From: Lunularia cruciata | Taxonomy: Eukaryota > Streptophyta > Marchantiopsida > Lunulariales > Lunulariaceae | Direction: 5' to 3' | DNA: 64,000 bases | NCBI GenBank assembly: GCA_948567375.1 | Contig: OX419758.1 | Location: 40,253,473 to 40,317,472, forward strand | Shown: in pieces, positions 1 to 12,477 of the stretch | Layout: each line of letters starts with the position of its first letter | Position numbering within the stretch: position 1 is the first letter of the stretch | Program-made: the position numbers and the translations under genes | Notes under the pieces: model-generated | What the model was told of the DNA's origin: nothing | Databases searched by the model: none | What the model saw: only the letters and a program-made list of their open reading frames with translations

Positions 1-480
1 ATAGATTACTTGTCCATTGATGGAGTAAGATCCTTTCCTACTAAAATAAGTTTCACCATCACTTTTTGGTGTTGAGATGATGGGAAAAGTGTTCCATCAA
101 CCAATCCCACATAGCCAAGGAATCCTTTTGCTCCAAATACTTATGAGACCCTTCTCTTTCCTCTATATTAGACCACAAAACCTCTTTTGCTAGATTTGCT
201 ATAATAGCAATGATTACTCTATCAATGAATCGTGTAGTGGACCCAACACTAATACCCCAAAAGTTGGTACCTCTAGCCATACATGTCACATTCCCACTAT
301 GACCAAATCTTTCCAAGGAAACAGCAAGTTGGATCCACATAGAGGCTTCCTTCCTTGGTTTTTCTCCTTGAACACCTCATGATCTTTAACTAGAGCAAGC
401 AATGTATAAAATGAATTTACATCCATCTTCATCAATTGTTTAAAGGAATTAAATCTAGATTCTACAAAAGCATAGTAATG
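1..480 (-). pseudogene. PIF/Harbinger transposase fragment, N-terminal half (copy 1)
   Basis: The minus-strand reading at 340-59 contains 'WIQLAVSLERFGHSGN', a variable helix region and 'LAMWDWLMEHF'. This matches the HARBI1-like order: helix-turn-helix-like N-terminus followed by the first DDE segment, normally GC(V/I)G-(L/V)(V/I)DGT. The reading continues past an in-frame stop near position 60 toward the window edge with relics of 'SRKGSYSING'. Upstream on the same strand (480-341), 'VKDHEVFKEK' lines up with 'IKDHELLNKN' of copy 2 at 16.4 kb. The first Asp of the DDE triad is not preserved (DWLM in place of VDGT). The piece is cut by the window start, so the C-terminal half, if any, lies outside. 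Family call is by motif recognition. Confidence 0.6.
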
Positions 481-493
481 AATTTTCTAAATA

Positions 494-1152
494 ATTTTTT
501 TTGTGTATACATTGCTACACAACATACATCATTGTCAACAACATACATTATAGCAGCACAATTCACACAAAAGTCAAACATGAACTCTAAAGTGCCACAA
601 TAATCAATTCATCCTCCTATTCAAATCACACTCAAATCAAAATTATACTCAATCCTTCACTCAACAATCTACCTACAATTCTGTAATTGTAGTCAAGCCA
701 CACCCTACTCTAGCTGAGAGACTCCAAGTGATGCTTGCTTGCCTTTATCCACCATAGCCAAGAACTCCAAGGCTCAATATCAAAGAAGTGGGATTTTTGG
801 AGTTGCACTTCAAAGGTATACTCCTCTACTTGACATAGCTCTCCAGCCCTAATGTCACTATTCACAACATGTTTGATAGTGCAAATGCAAGTGATGATGG
901 GCTCCACCATGTGATCAATAGTCCTAACATGAAATCTGGCCACCAACAAGTAATCCATGAAGAACTACTAAAATAATGATGATTGCCAACACTACGACTC
1001 TAGCATTTGAGCAAACTAGCTTGGGCACTACAAATTTTGTGATATTTATTGTGTGTATATATATCTTTACACAACATACATCATTGTCAACAACATACAC
1101 TATAAAAGCACAACTCACACAAAATTCATACACAAACTCTTAAAGTGCCACA
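494..1152. repeat. Pair of ~110-bp direct repeats, about 540 bp apart
   Basis: The stretch around 494-606 ('acaacatacatcattgtcaa', then 'agtgccacaat') recurs around 1036-1152 with a few differences. The DNA between and beyond them (to about 1440) has no coding signal on either strand. The pair lies at the downstream (3') side of the minus-strand gypsy element, so it may belong to its 3' non-coding end or LTR, but no clear LTR boundary is visible. Confidence 0.6.
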
Positions 1153-1439
1153 ATCATCTCCCCTAGCTAGTAGGTAGGTTCCTCTAACTCTAGATGGCCA
1201 TCTACTCTAAATATGTAATATGCTTTATGGTGAGCAAAGATCAAGAGGCCAATTGAGTGCTATCAAGCCACATTGTTATTTGCATGTATGCAATCTATAC
1301 CACATAAAGGATGAGCTTCAAAGTACATCTATGATATAACCATTATCCTTGAAGAATCACCATGACAGGAGGAGTCAAACATCTCACATTCCATCCTCTT
1401 GAATAACTATCACACACCAACATAATAACAACTCTATTA

Positions 1440-3740
1440 GAAGAGCCACATACACCACAAGCCTAGACGTACAAGTGCCAAGCTTGGATCCATAGTGCCA
1501 TCAATGTTTGGGAGGTGGCATGGTGCACAATTGCACACATGATCCTTCTTAATAACACTATTGCTTCCTTTTAGCATAAGGATTCTAGAAGGCAAAACCT
1601 TCTACACTCTCAAGATAGTGCAACTTGTAATAATATCAAGTGTCATTGGTGTAATTTGTTGTAGATATACAATCACCTAAATGAAATTGATGGATCAATG
1701 GTCTATAACCTCCTCCTTTAATAATAGCATAACATAAGGTATCTCTATGTTGAGAAATTACTAAGTTCTCAAAGGCCATCGGCATCACTCTCCAAAAGAT
1801 CTGCTTATTGAGAGAACATGCACTCATGCATACATTTGGATTTGGTATCCAAGTCCAAAACTACAACAAAATCAATACAAATGGTTACAAATAAATCTAG
1901 ATCTTGTCCATATAGTAAAAAGTAATGAAAGAAAGATGATGAGACGGGTTGCCGACTGAACCAATAGCCCATAGCCAACCAAGATAGCTGGAGATCTCAA
2001 TCTCCCAAGTTGTCTCTTTGCAAACCATACTTATGCAATCCTCTCATCACCATTTGAACCACTCTCTCTACCAAGACATCTATCTTAGGGTGATCTTGAG
2101 AGGTAGTATGATGATCAATCAAGGCCTTGTCACACAAGACCTGAAACTCCCCCAAGAACTCAACACATTGATCAATCAAAACCTCAATTAGTTCACCAAA
2201 ACAACTAAGAACTTGATCCAAGAACAAGTAAGTCATCCTTTCATTGTATTCATTAGGAATGGCCACCAACTCAATCCATTTAAAGAGATGTTCCACCATA
2301 ACCAAAACATATCAATGATATCTCACAATCAATCATAAAGGTCCACAAAGTCCAAACTCCAACAATGGGTTATTGTTGGAGTTTAGACAATCCCATGATA
2401 GGTAATAGGTGTAACTATGGCATGAGAGCATTAAATGATGCTCTAACTTGATCAAAAACCACACATATGGTAACAAACTTCTATACATTGATTTGTATAT
2501 TGTACCACTAATAATGACTTTGCAATAAGCTATATGTGTGCTTTACTCCAAAATGTCCTAGCTCCTCATGAGCATGATATAAAAACTATGGTCTCTAAGA
2601 TGGAAATGGTATAACTCATAGTCTATTATCCTCCCATACACAAAGAAGGTGTTTTCTTTCCAATCTAAACTGCCTGGCTTGCTAAAGAATATGGTCTTTC
2701 TCCTTGACACCAATTATGCTATCTATAACACCAAATGTTGAGGAGATAATCCATCACTAGGACATCATCATGAATGTCTCACTCATCAATACCAATATCT
2801 CTACCCATTAAATCTATGACCTCAACAACTCCTCTTGTATATGTTGAGAAAGATGCCACCTAGGCCTAGGAAAATAAACAAAGAAAGGTACATGCATGTG
2901 AACCTAACACCATCTAAACTATTGGCAGTAGAAGTTTTTTGCCAACCCAAGGAATGCTCACACTCTACTCACATATTTGTAGGCCAAGGAATATATGCAA
3001 TGGCCTCTACCTTGGTCTATTGAATACCAAGTCTTCCAGGGTAGATAGTGTAACCCAAATACTTAACTTTCTTGTGGAAGAATTTATGCTTCTAAAGATG
3101 TAATTTGAGTCCATGAGATCTCAACCTCTCAAGCAATTGCAAAAGATATCTCTCATGTTGCTCCACAATAGTGTTATAGAGCAAAATGTCATGAATATAG
3201 CACAAAGAAAAATCTAATTCTACAAGGATCTTGTCCATGGCACTCTAGAACTTGGCAAAAGCATTCTTTAACCCAAATGGTAAGAACTTCCACTAATATA
3301 ATACATCCTTATCATGAGGATCAATAGCCCAAAATGTTTTCTTAGATTTCTTCTCCTCCTTGATTGGCAATTGATGATATCCTGCTCAAAGATCCCAAGT
3401 ACTAAAGACCTTTGCATACTAATCATTTCAAAGATCTCCTTCAATGTAAGCATGGAATACCAATCAACCCTAGTCTATTGGTTGATATGACAATAGTCTC
3501 CACACCTCCACCTATCAAAATACTAGCCATGCATATCTATCTTGGTTGGTATCACTATAGCTAAAACATAATCATTATGTGAAAAGTCCACCAAACCAAC
3601 CTCAAAAAGGTCTCTACTCTGAGTTTGAATCAATGCTCTCTCTATGTCACTACATTTATATGGATGTCAAGAAATTGATGTATCACTAGTAAGCTCAATC
3701 TGAATACCAAGTCCTTTTAGAGCACCCAAATTCTTCATAT
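1440..3740 (-). mobile_element. Degenerate Ty3/gypsy pol (RT to integrase), element 1
   Basis: Read on the minus strand. Between 3660 and 3020, with stops and frameshifts, the reverse transcriptase appears: 'CGDYCHINQ', 'GYHQLPIKEEKKSKKTFW', 'WKFLPFGLKNAFAKF', then 'LCYIHDILLYNT' (the catalytic YxDD is now YIHD) and 'VKYLGYTIYPGRLGIQ'. Integrase follows: the open stretch 2305-1997 reads 'VMVEHLFKWIELVAIP ... GELIEVLIDQCVEFLG ... DHHTTSQDHPKIDVLVERVV'. The integrase C-terminus is at 1960-1636 ('FSRQ', 'YFLLYGQD', 'MPMAFENLVISQHRDTL', 'GGGYRPLI'). Order RT then integrase is that of Ty3/gypsy. The RNase H stretch (about 3020-2700) is barely recognisable. No intact ORF exceeds about 100 codons, so it is inactive. 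Confidence 0.85.
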
Positions 3741-6700
3741 TGAAGTCAAAACAATTTGTATAGCTCCTCAAGAACCTCCAAACTCTTCATCTTTCCCTTC
3801 TTGTAAGCTTGGGTTCAATATTTGGCTCCCAAGTATTCTTTGTAATTGATTTAAGAGTGGAAGACATACTAAATGGCTACAACAGTGGGCCATTGGGATT
3901 AGTAATATTATGTCTCCAACCACTAGAGTTCCCAACCTTAATCTGGAAAACTCCCTTAGCTCTAGCTATGTACTCTAATTGTATCCCAAGTAGACCAAAG
4001 GTGTAACCCAAATAGACCATGTTCACCGGGATGGACTCCAAGTAGACCACTCTCATTAATAGTCCTTGGATGTGTCCCAAGAATACCTTGCCCACTTGGT
4101 CCATTGCCATGAGGCTGAATAATCTTGATAGGCATAGAGCTCACAAGTGTTTGAGTGGTGATGCATATCAACCACATCCTACATTGCTCTACCAAGCCAA
4201 GACTCACAATCCAAGTCAAAAAATTTAGATCCCTAGCCTGACCTAATGCTTAGATGCCTTTGACACTATTTTAAGAGCCATAATATTGGTACAAAAACCC
4301 AATGCTTGCTCACTCTCATTGGTGTTGGGCTCCACCAACTACTATAACAATGAATACCAAACAAGTCAAAGACTTCTCTCTCAAAAAGCATGGCAGCCTA
4401 GGAAACTCATAAGTGTGTGTAAAGTGGCTCTAGGCTATTCAACAAGGTTCACCATTCCCATAGTTGACCTATCAACCACAACTACCATCTGAGATTAGCG
4501 CCCAACATCCAAAATGTCATCAATAATAACCTGGTCTAATCACACCAATGAATCCCATCATAAGCATGTTGTAAAACCTCTCTAGGTAAGAGGTTTATCC
4601 ACCAAAGACAAAGATGATGAGCCCATGATCCCACTCTAGAAACATCCACAACATTGTAGGTCCCTTCCAATAATGGACCAAATGTGTACTCACTACCACC
4701 TTTGTACAAAAATAACCTATCAAAGGAATGTTCTCCAAAATGTAGGCTGGAGGAACAGATTTATGAACCTAGAGATGTTGTTATATATATATAACATCTC
4801 CCTAACATACTAGAATGGGGTTCTTGTAGAACCTTAACTTGACCAATATGGATATGTCCTTAACATGGCCATCCAAAAATCACCAAATGAATGGACCCAT
4901 GCTTCTCCAAATCCTACATCTCCAACAAGGAAATGTTGGTTAGTAGGATCTTTTGGTAACCCCTAACTGTTGACATTGGTAATAACTTAGGATAATGATA
5001 GCCCAAGGGTGTCATATGATGTAGAAAGACTCACATATTAATCTCATCCCCCTCTACATACAAGTATCTTTGTACTCGTATACTTGCTGGTAGTACTAAA
5101 GCTAGTTTGGTGTTGATCCTACCAAACAACTCCAATAGGTATTCTCGCTATGTTGGATACTACCAAGCAATGAATGTGGTATCCAAAGGTGACAAGGTAT
5201 AGACTTAGGAGGCTCATCGTCATACTAGTCCCTTGGTACAAAGGTTCCATTCCAAGCTTGTTGCACCAACTTATCCACATGTTACCACTATGCCTCCTCA
5301 AAAATTCACAATGGAAGATTCAAGGTGGATAGAATAATCCCACTCATACTTCAAGTCTGAGTGATCTCCTCTAGTACTAGAGTATCCTTTGTATAGGAAT
5401 TCCACTCCAATAAGTCACTAGGCCAAGTAATAGAATCATTGCAAGTTGAAATTGATGCCATAGCCCATAACTATAACAAGCCAAGATTACCACTACTAAA
5501 ACATACTAGTAGGTGACGTATCCATCCCTCACTTGACTACCAACCGGTTCTATAAGAGTTTTTCTTCTCCCAATTGTCAATACTAAAACCCATGGGATAT
5601 AACACTACCTCACCAACTAGCACATCATATGACTTTGCTACTATCATAATGGGTTGAGCTCTCACCATAGAGCTATCAATTGGGTGACTTGGCTGAATCT
5701 AGATAATGAGCTCTCCACATGTGATGTACTATGTAGAACCACCCCTAAAGATGTTTGGATCTGAAATGTATACCTCTCTACATTGGTCTTTTGTAGCTCA
5801 AGATCAATAATTGTAGTTTCACCAACATAAAAGGTTGTGCACCGAAGTCTAACAAGACCCTCTATATGGTATATAGACCTTCCTTGAAGGTCCCACCAAA
5901 AAAAAGATCCCTCTTTGATTATCCAATAGGACCACTTTGGTGTGAACCAAGCTTGCTCAAAGGCAGGTCTAATTAGCAACTCCTCCAACCTAACTACTGC
6001 TACTTACCATAAACCACTAGTCATTGAGTGGATCCGATGCTCCTCAACCAAGTAAACTCCATTATCAACCACCTTTGCTCTAGAAGAAGGAAACATATCA
6101 TCCCTACTCTCACAAAGTGTGGCAGCCAACCAAAACATTGGTGTTGGGTCAACTCTCAATGTAAACATATCACTAGTTGATAACAAAGGGAAACACATAA
6201 TCCCTTGGGTTATCTCCATAATTGTGCTAGACTCAATTTGTGTAATAGCAGATGGTTGACTAGCATTTGGTCCATCATGCACTCCATCAATACCTACCAC
6301 ACCTAAACTAGGATGTCTAGGTGCCATGGATGTTGTCTATAGTGCCTTAGAGAGTGTGAAAGACTAGGGAAGTTTGACTAGTCTACTAGACTCTCCTCTT
6401 CATGGATCCAACTCCAATAATGCTCTTATAGGTTTTGGAGCATGTATTGCACTCCTAATCACTATAGAAAATGCATCTACTTATGTTTCTCTACACATGA
6501 AGTCCTAGATGTCTTTATCACCAACATAAGAGGTGGAAGCCTTAGCACTCAAATCTGATCTCCTCTAAGTTGTGGCCATGCTAGCAAATCCTTGCTCCAA
6601 TTGCCTTATCCAAGTAACCATGGTTGTATAAGAAGCAAGGGTAGGTATTGTGCACCTCTTAGGTAGGGGTCCTCTACCACATCATCCTCCATGACCTAGA

Positions 6701-7140
6701 GCTCCTCTACCACCTACCATAGCAACCCTACCACTCCAAAACTCCAAGTGAAGGTCAAAGCATTGATCACTAGTGTGACCAAATTTGTGGCGGTGGTCCC
6801 ATTGTCTTTGTGCTAGTTATGATGCACCAAAGGTATCATGTCCTCTACCTTTCCAAAGAGTGCAAAGACTCTTTGGAAAGTTCTTAAACTACCTTAAGTG
6901 AACTTTCTCTTTTGTTGAGGTCTACCACAAATCCAACAAGCAACATTGCTACTCATAGGCTATTATTGACTTAAAAATGAAGGTAAAGTGCTATTGCACT
7001 AGGCCCTCCACTTCCCCATAAAATCTATGCTATCCTCTCTATCCTTAGAAGCCAATATGGTATGGTGCACTCCTTTGCACTCTAAAAGAAGTAACAATTG
7101 TGGATGAGGACTCCCTACCAAATCCAAATGTCACAACTCT
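3740..7140 (-). mobile_element. Upstream (gag/protease side) part of gypsy element 1
   Basis: This stretch precedes the RT of element 1 on the minus strand and carries short minus-strand open pieces. At 6327-6004 a piece begins 'MAPRHPSLGVVGIDGVHDG', and 5988-5662 holds a 108-residue piece rich in Trp and Phe. Near 6800-6760 'HKFGHTSDQCFDLHLEFW' resembles the end of a CCHC zinc knuckle as found in gag. I cannot place the protease active site (DTG/DSG) with confidence. Most of 3740-5660 is broken in all frames. Assignment to element 1 is by orientation and position. Confidence 0.5.
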
Positions 7141-7144
7141 CTCT

Positions 7145-7400
7145 CTTCTACCATGCTGAGGTCAATGTGCTAGAATCCAAAATAGTAGTGCTAGAATCCA
7201 CAATGTGCTAGAATCCAAAATAATGATGTTCATCTTTTCCTTACCTATGACTAACTTAAGCTAATCATGACTAATGTAGAACCATTCTTTATCTTTATAT
7301 AAATAATATCTCTCAAGTACTTATAATACTAAACTAAATATCACAATAACATATACATGCACAAATGTGTATTATATTTACTCCCAAACTAAGATTTTAC
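7145..7400 (-). repeat. Truncated 3' LTR-like end and polypurine tract of gypsy element 2
   Basis: On the minus strand, downstream of the element 2 integrase, the sequence reads 'gaggacaaagtaaaatc' then 'ttagtttgggag' (about 7418-7390). This is the purine-rich motif that commonly precedes a Ty3/gypsy 3' LTR. The following stretch holds 'gaaaagatgaacatc' and 'ttttggattcta' (7240-7190), which also occur near 14635-14590, above the other end of the element. Similarity stops near 7145, where element 1-type DNA resumes, so this LTR looks truncated. The motif 'gctagaatccaaaatag' is also locally duplicated here. Confidence 0.45.
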
Positions 7401-7928
7401 TTTGTCCTCAAAGTGAAGGTCTCTCTATCTTTTATGATACATCTTTAATTTATCATAGCTAATCCTATCAAAGTGTCTTCTTATCAACTCTTTGAGATCA
7501 TAGGTGTTATTGCCCCACACCTTCTCCACTATGAAAGTTCCAAAGTACTTAGGAAAAAACTTCTTTTGAATCAAATGGAATCAAACAACATTACTCAATT
7601 GCTTTCTTTGAAAGGCTCCACCTTCTTCTTGCCTTACCTCTTGCCATAGCTCTCCTTTTGATTCCTTTGGGCTTGCTCCACTTGAACCATAACAACTTCT
7701 CTTGCCTCTTCCAATTTCATGAGTTGATCTTTCCTTGACTTCTTTGCATCATCTCCTTGTGCTTTCTTCAATCTCCTAAGAATGCTTTGGAAGGTAGGAA
7801 AATCAAAGTGATAAGTAAGGTAGACTTAATATCAAATACCAATTGAAATGGAAAATATCTAGGTGGAAGTCTTCATGGTTGTCTTATACTATCACAAAAC
7901 TACATGAATCTTCTTATCCCAATGATGT

Positions 7929-8231
7929 TTAATCCCTCTCCATTTCTGCATCTTTGGCCAACATCATGCACAAGGTCTGATTGGTTCTCTCTACCAAGCC
8001 ATTGGAATTTAACTTATAGGATACAGTTACTCTATGTGTGATAGAGAAATGTTGTAGCATGGCTATAGTAATGTTTCCTATGAACTCTCCTCCTCTATCA
8101 AAAACCAACTCCAAGGAGCACCCAAACCTAATGATAATGCATTCATAAAGAAATCTCTCAACTTTATCTTTATTCTTGTCCCTCAATGGTCTAGCTTCAA
8201 TCCACTTGGTAAGATAATCAGTTATTACCAC
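7929..8231 (-). pseudogene. Ty3/gypsy integrase core, element 2
   Basis: An open stretch of 100 residues reads 'VITDYLTKWIEARPLRDK', 'FLYECIIIRFGCSLELVFDRGGEF' and 'NSNGLVERTNQTLCMMLAK'. These carry the three acidic positions of the retroviral integrase D,D35E core (TDY..., FDRGGEF, NGLVERTN). The zinc-binding HHCC N-terminus should lie just above 8231; the sequence 8440-8340 gives broken pieces of it ('CLDYCKTCHVCQTF'). It is part of a pol gene broken by stops and is not expected to be functional. Confidence 0.85.
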
Positions 8232-8617
8232 AATGCATTGATTAGTCCTTGGGGTTCTATTGAGAGGACCTACAAAATCAATTCACCACTTCTTAAAAGG
8301 TCCTAGCAATGAAATTGATCTAAATGGTGGAGTGGAAGTAGAATTTCTAGCAAAAGTTTGACAAACATGACAAGTTTTGCAATAATCAAGACAATCATTG
8401 AAAATCTCCCTCCAATGGTAACCTGCATCTAGAATCTTGAAAGCAATCAACTTTCTTGCAAGTGTACTCTACACATTAAACTTTCATGAAACCCCTTTAT
8501 GAGTAAGATAGACTCTTCCTTACCCATTGCTCTTTGAAGTAGACCATCTGCTCCTTGGTGAAAAAGAATATCTTCCACCATTGTGTAAGGTCTAGATCTT
8601 GCTGCAAGTGCCTTCCT

Positions 8618-8947
8618 CTACCTAGCATGCATCCCTTCTAGATACTTACCTCTTGTAACAAAGTCCACAATCTCCTTGTACTCCATATGAACCTCTTGAG
8701 TAACAAAGATTGTCATGAGCTCCTCATCTAGGAAGGAATCATCCATTGGCTCATCTTCATCATGATCATAGGCCATAGATAACAAATCAGCATTTGCATG
8801 TTTCTTCCTTGGCTTATCCTCAATGGTGTATTCATACTCAGACAAGAGTACCATCCACCATGCTAGCCTCCCTTCCACATTAGGCTTGTTGAAGATGTAC
8901 TTCAAAGCCTTGTGATTTGTGACAATGGTGCCTTTCCCTCCAATCAT
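8618..8947 (-). pseudogene. Ty3/gypsy RNase H domain, element 2
   Basis: The 109-residue open stretch reads 'TIVTNHKALKYIFNKPNVEGRLAWWMVLLSEYEYTIEDKPRKKHANADLLSM'. This is the RNase H end of a Ty3/gypsy polymerase: the usual TDH(K/Q)AL is here TNHKAL, so the catalytic Asp position is altered, and the usual 'NxVADALSR' is 'HANADLLSM'. The rest (to 8618) is the acidic connector toward integrase. It sits between RT (9.0-9.85 kb) and integrase (7.9-8.2 kb) in the expected order on the minus strand. Confidence 0.85.
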
Positions 8948-9076
8948 TTAATGTTTAAACTTAAGACCAAAGATCACTGCCAACCCTTCTCTCTTTATGA
9001 AAAAGTAGTTCTTTTCTGCTAAAACCATCTGCCTATTGGCATAAGCTATTGGGTGATCATACTCATCTTGATTACA

Positions 9077-9841
9077 TTAACTAGGAATGCATCTTATAGT
9101 TACATTGGAAGCATAAGTGTAGAGGCTGAAAGACTTACTCCAATTAGGTTTAGCAAGAATGGAAGCTACAACAAGGGATTGTTTGATCTCCTCAAAAGCT
9201 TTGAGAGCCTCCTTGTCCTCCAAGATCACCATGTATTCTACACCTTTCTTCATGTAGATGGTCAAAACATAAGGCTTGTTGGAAAATGAGAAGATGAACC
9301 CATTATAGTACCCAACCATCTCCAAGAATTGATATAACTTTGTCAAGCTTGAAAGGAATAGAAGGTTTGAGATCTTCCTCACCTTCTTAGGGTCAATTGC
9401 TATTCCATCCTTGGAAATGATATATCCAAGCATTGCAAGACCTTGATCAGATGCTCAAAGTGCTCCTCCTTGCTCCCATAAACACAAAAGTCATCAATGA
9501 AATCTCTCACAAATTTCCCAATGAAGGTTCAAACACCTTATTTATGAACAATTGGAATGTGGTTGGAACATTGCAAAGCCCAAAAGATATTACCTTGAAA
9601 GCATAATTCCTCTAAGGTGTGGTAAATGTGGTGATTTTTTGATACTTTGGTGCAATCTTGATTTGATTATACCCACTATAACCAAAACTATACCTCTCAT
9701 GACTTGCAACCTCCTCCAAGATCTCATCAATGAATGGAAAAGGGTAATAGTACCCTTTTCAATAAAAGTTTTGAGATTCTTGTAATCCAAACATACCCAA
9801 TACTTGCCATTCTTTTTCTTCACAATCACAATTGGAGACAC
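9077..9841 (-). pseudogene. Ty3/gypsy reverse transcriptase, element 2 (frameshifted)
   Basis: Two open pieces cover the domain. The first (9841-9590) starts 'SPIVIVKKKNGKYWVCLDYKNLKTF', the classical start of the Ty3 RT palm, then shifts frame. The second (9433-9077) starts 'MLGYIISKDGIAIDPKKV' and runs 'FLEMVGYYNGFIFSF ... EDKEALKAFEEIKQSLVVASIL', the thumb and RT/RNase H linker. The YxDD segment falls between them (about 9540-9440), where the frame reads near 'DDFCVYGSKEEHFEHLIKVLQC'. Stops and frameshifts show decay. Domain order and wording are standard for plant gypsy elements. Confidence 0.85.
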
Positions 9842-10548
9842 CCATTTTGAAGTCTCTAACTCAAAGATAAATCCGGCCTCTTGAGCTTATCAATCTTGTT
9901 CTTCACAACCAAAGATATTGGTAGACTAATGCAATGTTGCTTTTGGTGGACTAGTCTTGCATGTGACTCCACCTCAATCTTGTGCTCCTCCAAGGTGATT
10001 TCTTTTAGATCCTTATAACTAAAAGTAAACAAATGGATGAACTTACAAAAAATCCCCTCAAATCTTATCTTCTCCTCCTTGGTAACATTTGGACTATACT
10101 TGAGGGTAGAGAACCTTCTCTTATCTCCTCAAGTATCAATGGTGATTTATCTGGGTCCTTCACAACCTCTAGCTTAGGTGCAAATTCATAGCACATAAGG
10201 GATACACATTTGAATCAAATTCAAATTCATCTTCCTTTGTGGAAGTCTCTTCCTTCATGTTTGTGTCCACACCTTAAGCTCCTTCTTTTGAATTTGATTC
10301 TCACTAATCAAAAAAGATCATGTATTTTAATGTAAAGTGTTGATGGTGTTAGTGATAGGAATCATAACTCTATAGTTTGAGGGCCTAATTCTCAAGTACC
10401 TTTTATTCCATCATTCAGTTGTACATGTTGCTCTCAACCATGGCCTCCTAAGAATTAAATCATAGCTTGAATCCTTCAAGGCTTGGAAAGTCATTAGATT
10501 TTGAATTACCATAATTGAAAGTAACATCGTATCCATCACCCATACTGG

Positions 10549-10755
10549 TCAAACTCGTTGCTTGTTTGCCATGCTCACCACAAATGTTGAAGGTCTAGAG
10601 GGTATTATACTCAACTTCTTTATCAACCTCTTTGATATGCTATTCACTATAGATCCTTCATCAACATGTGCATCCTTGATGTTATGACCATTCACTCTTA
10701 CATCAACCTTGGAGGCATATTCACAAGCCTCCCATGGTGTTGGTTTTGCATCCAC
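10549..10755 (-). pseudogene. Retroviral-type aspartic protease remnant, element 2
   Basis: The minus-strand open stretch contains 'VDVRVNGHNIKDAHVDEGSIVNSISKRLIKKL'. Plant gypsy proteases usually read '..VNG..V.AL.D(T/S)GSS.N.IS..l...L', so DEGS replaces the catalytic D-S/T-G. It lies between gag (12.2-11.4 kb) and RT (9.8 kb), the expected place. The changed residue after Asp suggests it is dead. Identification is by position and by the G-S-I-V-N pattern only. Confidence 0.65.
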
Positions 10756-11249
10756 ACCCGCATTGTTATTTGAGCTTCTACTTTCTTCTTCCTCTTTCTC
10801 CTTCTAGAACTCAAACCACCTCTAAGCTCCTTTCTCAAGGTAGTATTCAAGGCAATCAATTGGCTCATTGTGATATTAGCCTTGTGACTACCAACATCCT
10901 CCAACACATTATAGTTCCATTATTTCTTTGAGATCAAGAAGTCCTCCATCCCCAACTTCTTCCTTGGAGTCTTTGTTGTTGATGGTGTTGAAGTGCTAAT
11001 ATGAGTGCTCTTAATAGGCATATGAGTATCCTTATTAGGATTAAATCCTTGAGAAAAGTGTGTATCCTCTACAAAATGAGCTCTCTTCTTCTCTTATGCC
11101 AAAACATCTAAATTAAGACCTTTGGAGTTTGAGCACTCTCCTTTCTCATACTTGCTCTCAATCAAATCTATTGATGTTATCCCCTTACCTTTGTTTGGAT
11201 TAGGAGCCACTTGGGTTTCACTCCTTCCCTCTTGCCCTTTATTGGATCC

Positions 11250-12180
11250 CTCATAACTCCTTCCTCCATGGTAGGTGGAATTTGGGTAATTCCTTTGGAT
11301 ATGACTTCTTCCTCCACAACCAAAATAATTTCTATCATTAAAATTATTAGTTGATTGGCCTCCTCTATATGGATAGTTTCAATAATCCATAGATCCTCTC
11401 CTCACATTTTGATCCACCTCTCTCTTTCCTCATAGTTGCACTATATTGATCTTGAGATCCGTAAGTTGTTCTATGATAGTTTGAAGTGGATCTTTTGGTA
11501 GGGGTGCAAGAACTGAAGCAACTACTTCTTGTGATGTAACCCTTGCCACCAAAATATCAGAAATTCCACCATACTTGTAGTCTTGAGGAGGATGCACAAC
11601 CTCCTTCATCACCAAATCACTCTCATCCTCTTCCAAACTCTCCTCCATACGAATAAAATTTTTGATAGCTTCAACCTTGGAAGAGAGTTTCTCATATCTC
11701 ACCTTGCTTCTAATCTATGATCTCAACTCTCCACAAAATTCTTGGTAAGCATAGCTCCTATGCCAATCCCAATAATCTCCATATCATCCAATGCTTCCTC
11801 AACACTATGTGAAATATGGACTTTAGCTTCTCCACTCTTTCTACATAAACTTTCACTTTCTCTCTATCTCCTTGTTTAAGGAAGGTAACCTTACCCATCA
11901 ATCTTTCATAACTCTCATTTGGAATAAAGTTCTCAATGAGTGCTAAAGTTAAACTCTCCCAAGACTCTTCTTGCCTATCTCTCTTCTCTCTCTTTTGGTA
12001 TTCTGACTCATACCATGTAAGGGCTGCATCTTCAAAGAAATTAAGTAATAATGAGGCCCATTCATTCTTCCCACTCTCATTTTTTCATATGTAAGCTCTC
12101 TTGAAGTCTCTCACAAAGGCCTCCATATCTTCTCCATCCTTACCAAAGAAACTAAAATTTTCCTTATCTTAGCCCTTCAT
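11250..12180 (-). pseudogene. Ty3/gypsy gag (capsid and zinc knuckle), element 2
   Basis: Minus-strand reading around 12170-11800 gives 'FNGKDGEDMEAFVRDFKRAYI ... WASLLLNFFEDAALTWYESEY ... SWESLTLALIENFIPNE', the Retrotrans_gag capsid fold signature. The open stretch 11702-11430 follows (acidic, 'MRYEKLSSKVEAIKNFIRMEESLEEDESD'). Near 11340-11270 'FGCGGRSHIQRNYPNSTYHG' is a CCHC knuckle in which the last Cys is Tyr. Several stops interrupt it. A run of low-complexity tract lies upstream at about 12.2-12.3 kb. Confidence 0.75.
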
Positions 12181-12477
12181 TATTTTTCTCTTTTCTCTCA
12201 ATCTTTTTTTCTTTTCATTTCTCTCACTCTATAACTAATAGAGTATGTACATGACTAACACCATTTGAGATTAATTCACCTTAAAGAAAAAAAAAGGGTT
12301 CAGGTTGCTCCAAGATTTCTAAAGAAACATCAAATCCCAGAGTACATATTAATCGGGCCCTCACTACACTCATGTCTTTTTGGAAGTCCTTCCACTCCAC
12401 AAACCTCACACAACTCATTGGTCTTAGATCTCCCCGCTCCTAGTCTTGGTGAAAAAGGTCAAACATGCAATCCTAAG

